A DNA stretch of 64,000 bases from Rhizobiaceae bacterium (lineage in GTDB: Bacteria; Pseudomonadota; Alphaproteobacteria; Rhizobiales; Rhizobiaceae): the NCBI GenBank assembly GCA_023953835.1, contig JAMLJB010000002.1:216630-280629 (forward strand), given 5' to 3'. Positions 37,062 through 44,986 of this stretch are shown one piece after another. Below the pieces are notes generated by a model. It was given only the letters and a program-made list of their open reading frames with translations, had not been told where the DNA came from and ran no database searches. The first letter of the stretch is position 1; every line of letters begins with the position of its first letter. The position numbers were made by a program, and so were the translations under genes.

Positions 37062-37276
37062 TCACTCGTCCTCGTCGGCTTCCAGCAAGTCGATCAAGGC
37101 AGCAACGCGCGTGCCAGGCAGAGGTCGCCCCTCATTCATCAAGCCTTCGTCACCATAGAGCCAGGCCCACGCCTCGCGCAGTTCATCGAAGGATGCGCCG
37201 GTGGCAATGACCTCTGCGATCAAGGTTCATCAACGGGCGCGAGCACCGAAATCACATCGTCGCGCGCCACAATCAT
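37062..37276 (-). pseudogene. Small conserved protein, one-base frameshift
   Basis: The minus strand from an ATG at 37276 reads MIVARDDVISVLAPVDEP and then meets TGA. One base away in phase the coding sense continues as LIAEVIATGASFDELREAWAW, through EGRPLPGTRVAALIDLL to an acidic end and a stop at 37062. Together they make about 71 residues with strong coding character, so a single-base deletion near 37220 explains the break. The family is unknown. A sequencing error is an alternative. Confidence 0.5.
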
Positions 37277-37417
37277 TGGTCGATTCCCTCAAGCTGAAGC
37301 TCCCTTTTGAGACGATCGGCAACACAAGGCGGTTGGTCTGAATGGCGTTCCACGCTCGCTCCGTCACTTTGCTCGCCGGTACTCTTGACGTCGTGGGAGC
37401 AGGTTCCCAAATTGACA

Positions 37418-37511
37418 GCGCCGGCTGCCAAAGTGGGCCGGCATGGTCAAGGAGCGCCGCCTTCTTGGCGCTCCTCGTACCCATGTTGCTCAACGCAAGG
37501 AGGATATGGCT
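37418..37511 (+). promoter_or_regulatory. ROSE-type RNA thermometer before hsp20
   Basis: Three structures in order. GCCGGC...GCCGGC stem at 37420-37442. A 9-bp perfect hairpin AGGAGCGCC/GGCGCTCCT at 37450-37475. Finally TTGCT (37486-37490) positioned to pair with the AAGGAGG Shine-Dalgarno at 37497-37503. The terminal TTGCT-to-AGGA pairing is the hallmark of ROSE elements, which block translation of rhizobial small heat-shock mRNAs until the temperature rises. Confidence 0.7.
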
Positions 37512-37994
37512 ATGAGACACGCTTTCGACTTTTCACCGCTCTATCGGTCGAGCATTGGCTTCGACCGCGTCTTTGATCTGCTCGAAAATGCGAGCAGGGT
37601 GACGACTGTCGACAACTGGCCTCCCTACGACATCGCGAAGATCGGCGACGACGACTACCGCATCACGATGGCGGTGGCCGGTTTCGCCGAGAACGAACTG
37701 TCGATGACCCAGGAGCAGAACATGCTCATGGTGGCGGGTCAGAAGTCCGGCGAGGAGGCCGGCGAGTATCTTCATCGCGGCATCGCCGGGCGCGCCTTCG
37801 AGCGCCGTTTCCAGTTGGCCGACCATGTGAAGGTCACCGGCGCCGAGTTGAAGAACGGCCTGCTGACGATCGATCTCAAGCGCGAGATTCCTGAAGAGAT
37901 GAAGCCGCGCCGGATCGAGATCGCCGGTGGCAAGTCCGCGCCGAAGATCGAGAGCACGAAGACCAAGGCAGAGGCCGAAAAGCAGGCCGCCTAA
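37512..37994 (+). CDS. Small heat-shock protein Hsp20 (IbpA type)
   Basis: A 160-residue class A rhizobial sHsp: N-terminal FDFSPLYRSSIGFDRVFDLL, alpha-crystallin domain (about 35-130) with YDIAKIGDDDYRITMAVAGF and the C-terminal strand ELKNGLLTIDLKREIPEE, then an IEIAGG-K tail. ATGs at 37506 and 37512 are in frame; the second has better spacing to AAGGAGG. It is under a ROSE thermometer. It prevents aggregation of unfolded proteins. Confidence 0.92.
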   Translation: MRHAFDFSPLYRSSIGFDRVFDLLENASRVTTVDNWPPYDIAKIGDDDYRITMAVAGFAENELSMTQEQNMLMVAGQKSGEEAGEYLHRGIAGRAFERRFQLADHVKVTGAELKNGLLTIDLKREIPEEMKPRRIEIAGGKSAPKIESTKTKAEAEKQAA

Positions 37995-38080
37995 TCAATC
38001 GATGACGGCCACTCGACTGGTGGCCGAGCGTCAAGCCCGGCCCGCCAGCGGAGCTTTGCTCAAGACACGAAAGCAGAAAG

Positions 38081-38599
38081 ATGATGGGCGTACGTGATTT
38101 GATCCCCAGGGACCGAGAAGAAGGCAATAGGACGCCAACCGTTTTTGGCGACGGCGATCGCGATCTATTCCTATCGCTGCACCGTGAGGTGAACCGGCTG
38201 TTCGACGACGTTCTCCGCGGCTTTGACAGCCGCGTGCCGTCGCTTGGCAGGTTCTCCTCCTTCGGCGGGAACTGGCCGAGCATGGAAATCTCCGACGGAG
38301 AAAAGGAGATCCGCGTCACGGCGGAGGTCCCCGGACTGGAGGAGAATGACATCGACGTCCTGCTCGATGACGGCGTGTTGACGCTCAAGGGCGAGAAGCG
38401 CTCCGAGACGGAAGACAAGGATCGCCAGGTCTCTGAACGTTTCTACGGCCGCTTCGAGCGCCGCATTCCGCTCGGCTACGATGTCGAGGAGGACAAGGTT
38501 TCTGCCGCCTTCAAGAACGGCGTGCTGACCGTCACTTTGCCGAAGACCGAGCGCGCACAGGCGAAGGCGAAGCGAATCGCCATCAACGGCAAGAGCTAA
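38081..38599 (+). CDS. Small heat-shock protein Hsp20 (class C type)
   Basis: A 172-residue sHsp with an extended N-terminus (REVNRLFDDVLRGFDS), an alpha-crystallin domain (about 65-160) with MEISDGEKEIRVTAEVPGLEENDIDVLL and GVLTLKGEKRSE, and the AFKNGVLTVTLPKTE strand. The C-terminal tail has the I-A-I anchor. It is a different subclass from the Hsp20 86 bases upstream, which would let the two form separate oligomers. No second ROSE is visible in the short gap. Confidence 0.92.
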   Translation: MMGVRDLIPRDREEGNRTPTVFGDGDRDLFLSLHREVNRLFDDVLRGFDSRVPSLGRFSSFGGNWPSMEISDGEKEIRVTAEVPGLEENDIDVLLDDGVLTLKGEKRSETEDKDRQVSERFYGRFERRIPLGYDVEEDKVSAAFKNGVLTVTLPKTERAQAKAKRIAINGKS

Positions 38600-38613
38600 G
38601 CGCGCGGATACTC

Positions 38614-38638
38614 GGAGGTGGCTGCTCCGGCCACCTCC
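38614..38638 (+). terminator. Hairpin after the second hsp20
   Basis: GGAGGTGGC and GCCACCTCC form a perfect 9-bp stem with a 7-base loop, 14 bases after the stop codon. No T-tract follows. Confidence 0.55.
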
Positions 38639-38652
38639 AGTCTGGCGCTTGA

Positions 38653-39004
38653 CCCTGGCGGCTTGGGTGAGAAGAACAGGCTCTGCGTATGTCGCCGAGC
38701 CCGAACTCGCCGGATGGTCCGGCGATATCGTCCTGCCAGGCGATTGGCAGGATTGTTCGCGAGATCAGATTCCTGTCGTCGTTCAGCGAGATCGGGACAA
38801 CCGGCTGAACATTCACGAAAGCCTTCTGCCCGTCAGCCGGACCATAACCCTGGTCACTGGAACGGCACGCTGACAGCGACGCAATCGGATTGCTGAGCTG
38901 CTTGGCCAGGTCAGCGTCGTTCTCCTGCGCGAGAGCGGGTAGGGAAAGAATGCCAAACCCGCCGTCAGGTGGCAGACGGCGCGGTTCGAGATTTGCAGAA
39001 TCAT
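38653..39004 (-). pseudogene. Degenerate copy of the exported protein at 50276
   Basis: From the ATG at 39004 the minus strand gives a signal peptide-like start. After a frameshift comes ENDADLAKQLSNPIASL, then after another shift GYGPADGQKAFVNVQPVVPIS and LISRTILPIAWQDDIAG, and after a third TQSLFFSPKPPG, where it ends. The intact gene at 50276 has the same segments in the same order (ELAKKLSNPIASLISVPFQ, VNVQPVIPFSLNEDW, TQSLFFSPKRP). The last roughly 60% of the gene is missing. At least three frameshifts show long decay. Confidence 0.8.
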
Positions 39005-39078
39005 CGTTCGACCCTCTATGCGCGAGGGAGCATTTGTTTGTGACGGACGGGACCGATCGCGAAACCAGCCCCGTTATT

Positions 39079-40683
39079 CTATTTCACCAGCTCGATTTCG
39101 CTGATCCGCCAGCTCTTGTCGAAGAACGGCTCCAGTGGGCTGTAGAGGCGCAGGCACACGAACCAGCCCTTTTCGGGATCGGTCTGGATCCAGTTGCCTC
39201 GGCCCACGCCGTCAGGTTGGGTCGGCGAAAAATAGACCGTGGTCGAACCGTCAGCATCGGCGTCCGCAGCTGGAGAAGGATAGCTCTGGCTGCCCGCCCT
39301 CGGGTAGCGCTGGGGCGTGTCGAGCATTGAGCGGGTCATGTTGTCGTAGACCGTCAGCGACCAGAAGTTTGCCTGCGGGATGCCCTTGGGCAGCGTCACC
39401 TTGTAGGTCTTCGATCCGTCGAAGTAGTTCTTGTCCGCATCCCTCGCCGTGATGAGGTACTGGGAGCCGACACCCGTCAGTCGCATCGCCATCGCCGGCG
39501 TGATCCCGGTAATGCCGTAGAAGAAGGCCGTGCGTGCGTCCATCTGCCGGTAGCCGGTCGGCGGAAATGGCTTCACGCCTTCCGCCGTGATCTGGGGAAT
39601 AGGCGTCTCGAACTCGAACCCGCTCTCGAAGAGCATGTTGTACCAGGACGAGTCCGGGTAATAGAACCAGTCGGGATCGCGCGGATTCATCAGAAGGTTG
39701 CGCGATGCGGCGTTCGCCAACGCCACAGCGTCCGTCATGATCTTCTTCATGCGCTCGTCGGGCGCGAATGGCTGGCCCTTGACGATGCCGAGGGCTGCGA
39801 TTGGTCCCATCAGTTCGACATCGAACGCGGTGGCCGCCTCGCTCTGGACCACTTCGTTCAGCAGTTCGAAATAGCTCCAGTCGTTCGGGGGAAGCGTGTT
39901 CATCACCTTTCCGCTTCCCTCGTGAAAGACCGTTGCCGGAGGCTCCGTGATCTTCCCGAGCTTAGCCTTTCCGGCGAGAAACGACGCAATCGAGGTTCCT
40001 ACGCCGCCTGGCTCAAAGGGATAGACCTTCGTATGAGCCTTTATGACATCGACCGAGGGCTTGGGGTCGCTCCCGTCTTTCAGGAACGAGCGACCGAACC
40101 AAAGGATGTTGTTGGTCTTCGCGTGTGCGATGAAGTAGCCACCGTCGGGCAGCACGCCGCTGTATCCGGGGGGAACGATGAGATACTTGCCGCCAAGGCC
40201 GCGGTCTGGTCCCGGACTGCCCATATCGGTCACCCAGTGGAACCAGGCGTCCTGCACGATGCCCAGGAACTCGGGCGGCGACTCGATCACCACGGGGCCA
40301 TCGCTGAGATCCAGCCAACCCATAACGTAGATCGTGTCCGCGTTCGGGGTCAGGAATAGAGACTTCGCATCCATCAGTTCGGTGAAGACCATCACCTCGT
40401 TCTTCTTGACGCCCATGTCCTCCATTCCGCGACGCAGCGCGCGGATGCTGACGGCACGCAACGAATCCATGAAAGCGCGATAGGCATAGGTAGCGTCGAG
40501 ATCGTCGTAGAGCTTGCTAGCGGTCTCCTCGCTGGGAACCCCGTCCTTGAACTCCAACACGCCGATTCGTGTGTCCACCTTGTCCGGCGTGGTGACGGAC
40601 TCAGGGATCGGCGCCTGGGCCAAGGCTAAGCTTGCCTGGGTGGCGAAAATCAGCGCCCCTGCGTAGGCGGAAAGTCGCTTCAT
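39079..40683 (-). CDS. DUF1254/DUF1214 exported protein
   Basis: A 534-residue protein with a signal peptide (MKRLSAYAGALIFATQASLALAQ). The DUF1254 domain covers about 70-230 (AYRAFMDSLRAVSIRALRRGM, LTPNADTIYVMGWLDLSDGPVVIESPP) and the DUF1214 domain about 400-520 (SQYLITARDADKNYFDGSKTYKV, ANFWSLTVYDNMTRSMLDTPQRYP). Such proteins are periplasmic or surface-exposed and lack an agreed activity. GGAG precedes the ATG. Two copies of the 18-base motif lie in the 650-base upstream gap. Confidence 0.9.
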   Translation of the reverse strand: MKRLSAYAGALIFATQASLALAQAPIPESVTTPDKVDTRIGVLEFKDGVPSEETASKLYDDLDATYAYRAFMDSLRAVSIRALRRGMEDMGVKKNEVMVFTELMDAKSLFLTPNADTIYVMGWLDLSDGPVVIESPPEFLGIVQDAWFHWVTDMGSPGPDRGLGGKYLIVPPGYSGVLPDGGYFIAHAKTNNILWFGRSFLKDGSDPKPSVDVIKAHTKVYPFEPGGVGTSIASFLAGKAKLGKITEPPATVFHEGSGKVMNTLPPNDWSYFELLNEVVQSEAATAFDVELMGPIAALGIVKGQPFAPDERMKKIMTDAVALANAASRNLLMNPRDPDWFYYPDSSWYNMLFESGFEFETPIPQITAEGVKPFPPTGYRQMDARTAFFYGITGITPAMAMRLTGVGSQYLITARDADKNYFDGSKTYKVTLPKGIPQANFWSLTVYDNMTRSMLDTPQRYPRAGSQSYPSPAADADADGSTTVYFSPTQPDGVGRGNWIQTDPEKGWFVCLRLYSPLEPFFDKSWRISEIELVK

Positions 40684-40825
40684 TCAACGTCTCCTCATTT
40701 GCAATGTGCCCGCCGTATCACGCCGGCATCTCGAAAAAAATTACAACGACCGCTTTTGCGCTGTGAGAACCGGCCAAAGGTATCTGTTCCCCTCAGTTCA
40801 TCTTACTATTGTTTGCGTGCAGCGT

Positions 40826-40843
40826 CTTGCCATTTGACGCCAG
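40826..40843 (+). promoter_or_regulatory. 18-bp AraC-region motif, copy A
   Basis: CTTGCCATTTGACGCCAG, about 145 bases upstream of the DUF1254 gene. It matches the shared pattern CTTRYCATTTKACGCCAA at 17 of 18 positions. Confidence 0.5.
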
Positions 40844-41187
40844 GTTTCCTTCGTCATGCTGAACGCAACGACATCGCTGGCGGTTAGAAGTTTCTTGCAG
40901 AGCGTCGACCCGAGGAAGTCGATCACGGTTTCATCCAGACGATCCATCCGCACCGCCAGCCCCTTGCAACCGGTTCATTCGCCGCGCTCGGGTCGAGCAA
41001 GTATAGTAGCGATAGGTGAGCCCAAAGCCGCCGGTTCCGATGTGAATGGTCATGGCGCATCGAGCCGCTTCCATCGGCATCATCAAGCGCAAGTGGAAGA
41101 TCAGCCGTGCCGCGGCGATAGGCCTGCCGTCATCCAGTTGGATCATAGTGGTGCCCAGTCACTGAATTTCTGACTGTACAAGGCAAT

Positions 41188-41205
41188 TTGGCGTCAAATG
41201 ATAAG
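41188..41205 (-). promoter_or_regulatory. 18-bp AraC-region motif, copy B
   Basis: The minus strand reads CTTATCATTTGACGCCAA, identical over 18 bases to copy C at 43718. It is about 130 bases upstream of the exported-protein gene at 41334. Confidence 0.6.
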
Positions 41206-41333
41206 TCGCACTGTCAACGTGGCAATATCAAGAGAATGAAGGGCGCGGGCTTAGGGGGAGCGCGCTTCGTCCTGAAGCAGGGAAATTCCAACGTCCAACG
41301 GCTACCAGTCGTAAAACAAGAGGTGGATAACCA

Positions 41334-41996
41334 ATGCGCTTGAAACAAAACTTATTCCTGGCAATGCTGCTCACGGGAGCCTGTTTTTCCGTCGGGCCTA
41401 GCCTTGCCCAGGACGCCATCTCCTCGCCGGCCGGCAAGCAGATCGGCGTCGCCAAGACGCAGATGGAGCCGTCCCTGATCGTGCTCAACTCGGGCGGCGC
41501 CAAGCTCGCCGACGGCCAGCTCGTGCTTTCCGGCGTCACGGCGAATTCGATCGTCTTCGCCGATCGTCCGGTCAGGGCCGCCGGCCACGTGCTGACCGCA
41601 CATCTCCTGGAAGAATGGGCGACCGGTTCGGACAGCTTCGCCAAGGATCCGCCGAACGCTACGGTTTCGGTCCTCAACAAGGACGGAAAGTCGGTGGCCG
41701 ATGCGGTGGTGACCCTGCGGTCGCCCAAACTCGAAGGCGATACGCTGACCTTTGCCGTCGACGTGCTGGAAGGAAACCTGGACGGCGCGGACGGCCCGGC
41801 CTCGACCTTCATCGACATCATCGGCATGCCGCTGACGCCGCTCTCCTTCGCGGGGGCGGCGCGCCGCACTGCCTATCGCGGAGCCTGGTACGCCGGGGCG
41901 GCGGCGGGTGCGGCTGCGGTCGCGGCGCCGTATTACCATCCGTACTATTACGGCCGTCCGCCATGCGGCTACTACCCGGCTCCGCCCTGCTATTGA
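41334..41996 (+). CDS. Exported hypothetical protein with Tyr/Pro-rich tail
   Basis: A 220-residue protein with a signal peptide (MRLKQNLFLAMLLTGACFSVGPSLAQ). The central 120 residues look like a beta-sandwich (VLNSGGAKLADGQLVLSGV, VSVLNKDGKSVADAVVTLRSP) containing FIDIIGMPLTPLSFAGAARR. The last 40 residues are Ala-rich, then YYHPYYYGRPPCGYYPAPPCY. No known function. It sits 10 bases ahead of the outer-membrane protein gene, so an envelope role is inferred. Confidence 0.75.
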   Translation: MRLKQNLFLAMLLTGACFSVGPSLAQDAISSPAGKQIGVAKTQMEPSLIVLNSGGAKLADGQLVLSGVTANSIVFADRPVRAAGHVLTAHLLEEWATGSDSFAKDPPNATVSVLNKDGKSVADAVVTLRSPKLEGDTLTFAVDVLEGNLDGADGPASTFIDIIGMPLTPLSFAGAARRTAYRGAWYAGAAAGAAAVAAPYYHPYYYGRPPCGYYPAPPCY

Positions 41997-42006
41997 TCGG
42001 ATCCGC

Positions 42007-42810
42007 ATGAGCATGAACGAGCCTGCCATGAAGACCATCGTCAAAGCCTGCTTCGTCTGGGCGGCTCTTTCATCGACATCGGCCGTGGCGGCGGATCTCG
42101 TTTCCGCCGCCACGCCGGAGACGCCACCTGTCGCGGCGGGCGGCTGGACATATTCGATCACCCCCTATTTCTGGGCGGCAGGGCTTTCGGGCGAGACCTC
42201 CCAATTCGGCCTGCCGGTCATCGACCTCGATGCCAGCTTTAGCGACATCCTCGACAATCTCGACTTCGCCGCGATGCTGATCGGCGAGGCCCGCAACGGG
42301 CCCTACAGCCTGTTCGGCGACCTGATCTACACCAAGCTGTCGGCCGACAACGCGACGCCGCGCGGCGTGCTGGCCACGCGTGTGGACGTAGAGACCTCGA
42401 CATTCGCCGGGCTGGCCGGAGTCGGCTACTCCGTCCTCGAAGGCCCCTCGGGCCGCCTGGACGTCGTCGGCGGCGTCAGGGTCTGGTCGGTCGACACCGA
42501 TATCTCCTTCAGCGGCGCATTCCTCGACGGCGAGAAGCGCAGCGACGGCGCGACCTGGGTTGACGGTTTGGTGGGCGTGCGCGGCAACTACGCCTTCACG
42601 CCGAACTTTTACGCGGTGGGCTGGGGGCTGGTCGGCGCCGGCGGCGCCGATGTCGACTGGGATGTCATGGCCGGCGTCGGCTACAACATCAACGACACCT
42701 TCTCCGCGACCCTCGGCTACCGGGCGCTCGGCGTCGACTACAGCAATGACGGCTTCCTGTTCGACGTCGTCCAGCAAGGCCCAATCGCCGGCCTGACAAT
42801 ACGGTTCTAG
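42007..42810 (+). CDS. Outer-membrane beta-barrel protein
   Basis: The mature protein is about 240 residues after a signal peptide (MKTIVKACFVWAALSSTSAVAA, start at the internal ATG 42028 also possible). Alternating aromatic strands such as WTYSITPYFWAAGLSGE, FSDILDNLDFAAMLIGEA, GYRALGVDYSNDGFLFDVVQ and a terminal ITIRF-like GLTIRF fit an 8- to 12-stranded barrel ending in aromatic Phe. It resembles the generic OmpA-like/DUF porins of rhizobia; the ligand is unknown. Confidence 0.78.
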   Translation: MSMNEPAMKTIVKACFVWAALSSTSAVAADLVSAATPETPPVAAGGWTYSITPYFWAAGLSGETSQFGLPVIDLDASFSDILDNLDFAAMLIGEARNGPYSLFGDLIYTKLSADNATPRGVLATRVDVETSTFAGLAGVGYSVLEGPSGRLDVVGGVRVWSVDTDISFSGAFLDGEKRSDGATWVDGLVGVRGNYAFTPNFYAVGWGLVGAGGADVDWDVMAGVGYNINDTFSATLGYRALGVDYSNDGFLFDVVQQGPIAGLTIRF

Positions 42811-42887
42811 GCATAGCGTGACAATGAGGAAAATACTCGTGGCCGTGCTTCTCCTCTCGATGTCGGGGGAGCGATGGCCATCGAACG

Positions 42888-43694
42888 CTACGACAGCCGC
42901 GGCATGTCGACCGCATAGTCGCGGCTGACATTCTGGACTGCGCCGAGCGCGCTGAAAGGAATCGTATACACTGGGCCATTGTGATGACGCGGCCGCACCG
43001 ATCGTAAGCTGAATGATTCCACAGTACCCATGTAACTACCCGATACAATGTATTCACCAACGCGAAAGGAGTCGTCGAGCAGATAGAATATACCGCTGAT
43101 GACGTCCTTTACGAGCGTCTGGGCACCAAACCCTATCGCCAAGCCGATGACGTCGGCGCTGGCAATCAACGGGCCGATTTCTACGCCGAGCGTTGACAGT
43201 GTCATCAGCACCGCAAGTGTCGCGAAAACGACCATTGCGAAGTTGCGCGCGACTGGCAGAAGCGTGCGGAGCCTTACTTGTCGGATTCCAACCGGCGAGC
43301 CGGGAGATGCAGTTTCATCTAGACATTCTTGCACATTGTGCGGTTGCTCTAGCGTGCTTGTGGCATTGCCAAACGCAAAGGCGGAAAACCCCACAAGAAA
43401 GGCAAAAAGGATGCCCGCAAGTCGGGAAGTTTTTGCTATCGCTTCCAAGAGCATCCAATACTTGCACGTTCTTGGACCCCCGGCGACATTTTGGCGGCAC
43501 GTAGTGGCATCCGGAGCGAAGCCAGTCCCGGCTGAACGGCGGCTTTCACCGAGCGCGACGATCAGCGCAAAGAGGCTCTTGAATTGCATGGGTTGATCAA
43601 CATCTTGTTCAGCAAGCGCTCGTAGACGCCGGAAATTCAGCATCCGAGATGAAGACGCAGGCCTCGTCTCCCCGTTCACGCCGCTTCTCACCAC
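42888..43694 (-). pseudogene. MscS mechanosensitive channel fragment
   Basis: Between RLRTLLPVARNFAMVVF and NVSRDYAV the minus strand encodes the MscS pore helix and beta domain (GPLIASADVIGLAIGFGAQTLVKDVISGIFYLLDDSFRVGEYI, HHNGPVYTIPFSALG). It stops after MPRLS, where family members continue for another 100 or more residues. Upstream of the pore the sequence does not match the usual sensor helices. So both ends appear lost. A start at about 43451 could give a short membrane protein, but channel function is doubtful. Confidence 0.6.
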
Positions 43695-43717
43695 CTATAT
43701 TGCCGCCATTACGGCTA

Positions 43718-43735
43718 CTTATCATTTGACGCCAA
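43718..43735 (+). promoter_or_regulatory. 18-bp AraC-region motif, copy C
   Basis: CTTATCATTTGACGCCAA, identical to copy B. It lies just upstream of the MscS fragment (minus strand) and 34 bases beyond the end of the HupE-like operon. Confidence 0.6.
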
Positions 43736-43768
43736 CGGCGCATCCGGGCCGTTTGAAAGATTAGATGC

Positions 43769-44371
43769 CTAGCGGTGCGCAGCGATACTCCACCCGATCG
43801 ACAGGAGACCTGTAGCAGCCGACCAACTGCCCAGGACGCGGCAGACAACTCGAATTGCAAATGACCTGGCCGAGGCGACCAGGGATGTGATGAGCAATAG
43901 CAGAACGAGAACGACAGAAGCCGTCCCTACAAGCGCGAGCAGGTTGGCATTGTCGGCTCGCAATTCTACGCCGCTTGAAAGGCCAAGCAGCCCCCCAAAT
44001 GTTACGGCTATTATTTCCGTTGCGATCCTGGGCGATCTGAGGTCCAGAGCGACTGCTGCGCCAAGCAGGAACAAGGTGGCTGCCAATGCGAGAGGCAGGG
44101 CACTCGCCAAGTCTGATGTCAGAGTCGCTGCGCTGGCGAGCAGCCAAGCGACGGGCGCAAGAACTACGACCGACCGCCTCGCGGCCGGCTCTTGCGCGCC
44201 TGCGAACAAACCCAAGGTAGACAGCCTGATCAGATCCATCGGGTTTAGGATGAGATGCAGCGCCCCATCATAGAACGGTCCGAGCCCCGAATTCACAAGA
44301 TGCGCATGCGCTACCGACGGCGCGAGCAGCGTCGCAGCGAGAATGAAGAAGCTTGCGGTCGTGCACCTCAA
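43769..44371 (-). CDS. HupE/UreJ-like membrane protein, divergent
   Basis: A 200-residue protein with a signal-like start (MRCTTASFFILAATLLAPSVAHA) and about six helices. It aligns by layout with HupE (AHLVNSGLGPFYDGALHLILNPMDLIRLSTLGLFAG), but the canonical HP-x-x-G-x-DH metal-site motif is replaced by HLILNPMDLI. HupE/UreJ proteins are implicated in nickel/cobalt transport. It overlaps the upstream HupE gene by 4 bases and ends the operon. It may be an accessory subunit. Confidence 0.72.
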   Translation of the reverse strand: MRCTTASFFILAATLLAPSVAHAHLVNSGLGPFYDGALHLILNPMDLIRLSTLGLFAGAQEPAARRSVVVLAPVAWLLASAATLTSDLASALPLALAATLFLLGAAVALDLRSPRIATEIIAVTFGGLLGLSSGVELRADNANLLALVGTASVVLVLLLLITSLVASARSFAIRVVCRVLGSWSAATGLLSIGWSIAAHR

Positions 44372-44976
44372 GCAAAGGCACCCAGCAGAAAATAGACCCC
44401 GCCGAGCAGGACGCCGCCCCCCAGCGCCCGGATTGCAGTTCGCCCCACCGACAATTTATCTACTGCCCCAATGATGATTCCCAATGCGTGAAGCAGGCCC
44501 GTGGCGATGACGAAACCAAGGCTGTAGAGCATTGCGTCGGCGCCAGGGGAGAGCTCGGTCCCGTGCGCATGTCCGTGGAACACCGCGAAGATCATGACGA
44601 GCGGGATCGCGATCAGCAGGCTCAGCCGTATGTCGGAAACGATGAGCAGGCCGAGGACGATCGATGATGCCGCTATTCCGATCTCCGCCCAGGGAAGGGG
44701 AATGCCAAGCAGGCCCAGCATTCCGCCCACAGCCATGGCGACCGGAAATGCGATTGGAAGGATCCACAATGCGGGAGGGCCAAGAAGCGCGCCCCAGAGC
44801 CCGACGGCGATCATTGCAAGGATGTGGTCCCACCCGCCGACGGGATGACTCAATCCGGACAGGAAGCCGCTGACTTGGTCGCCCTCCGTATGGGCGAAAG
44901 CAACTGAAGGGAGTTGGACGGCCGCTACACAGACGGCTGCCGCCAGCAGAAATTTGACGAGATTTACGTTGGTCAT
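44368..44976 (-). CDS. HupE/UreJ family membrane protein
   Basis: A 202-residue protein with a signal sequence (LLAAAVCVAAVQLPSVAFAH), after which the mature N-terminal His (HTEGDQ) leads into the family motif LSHPVGGWDHILAMIAVGLWGAL. A second conserved motif, AVFHGHAHGTELS, is in helix 4. These His/Asp residues form the probable Ni/Co path. A longer frame exists, but GAGGGAACA precedes the ATG at 44976. It lies 10 bases after the next upstream gene. Confidence 0.88.
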   Translation of the reverse strand: MTNVNLVKFLLAAAVCVAAVQLPSVAFAHTEGDQVSGFLSGLSHPVGGWDHILAMIAVGLWGALLGPPALWILPIAFPVAMAVGGMLGLLGIPLPWAEIGIAASSIVLGLLIVSDIRLSLLIAIPLVMIFAVFHGHAHGTELSPGADAMLYSLGFVIATGLLHALGIIIGAVDKLSVGRTAIRALGGGVLLGGVYFLLGAFA

Positions 44977-44986
44977 TGTTCCCTCA

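Larger units (their letters stand above)
40684..41333. other. 650-base divergent intergenic region with two 18-bp motifs
   Basis: This lies between the divergent DUF1254 gene and the exported protein at 41334. It holds motif copies at 40826-40843 and 41188-41205 in opposite orientations. The minus strand between about 40790 and 40900 has weak coding character (VIDFLGSTLCKKLLTASDVVAF) that could be a gene relic overlapping the first motif. Confidence 0.4.

Noticed and set aside
38649..38873. Plus-strand frame of 74 codons
   Set aside because: It is opposite the decayed copy of the 50276 gene, whose minus-strand segments are recognisable.
40790..41150. A possible small gene on the minus strand between DUF1254 and 41334
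   Set aside because: Coding character is weak, with no start and ribosome-binding site; kept only as a possible relic.
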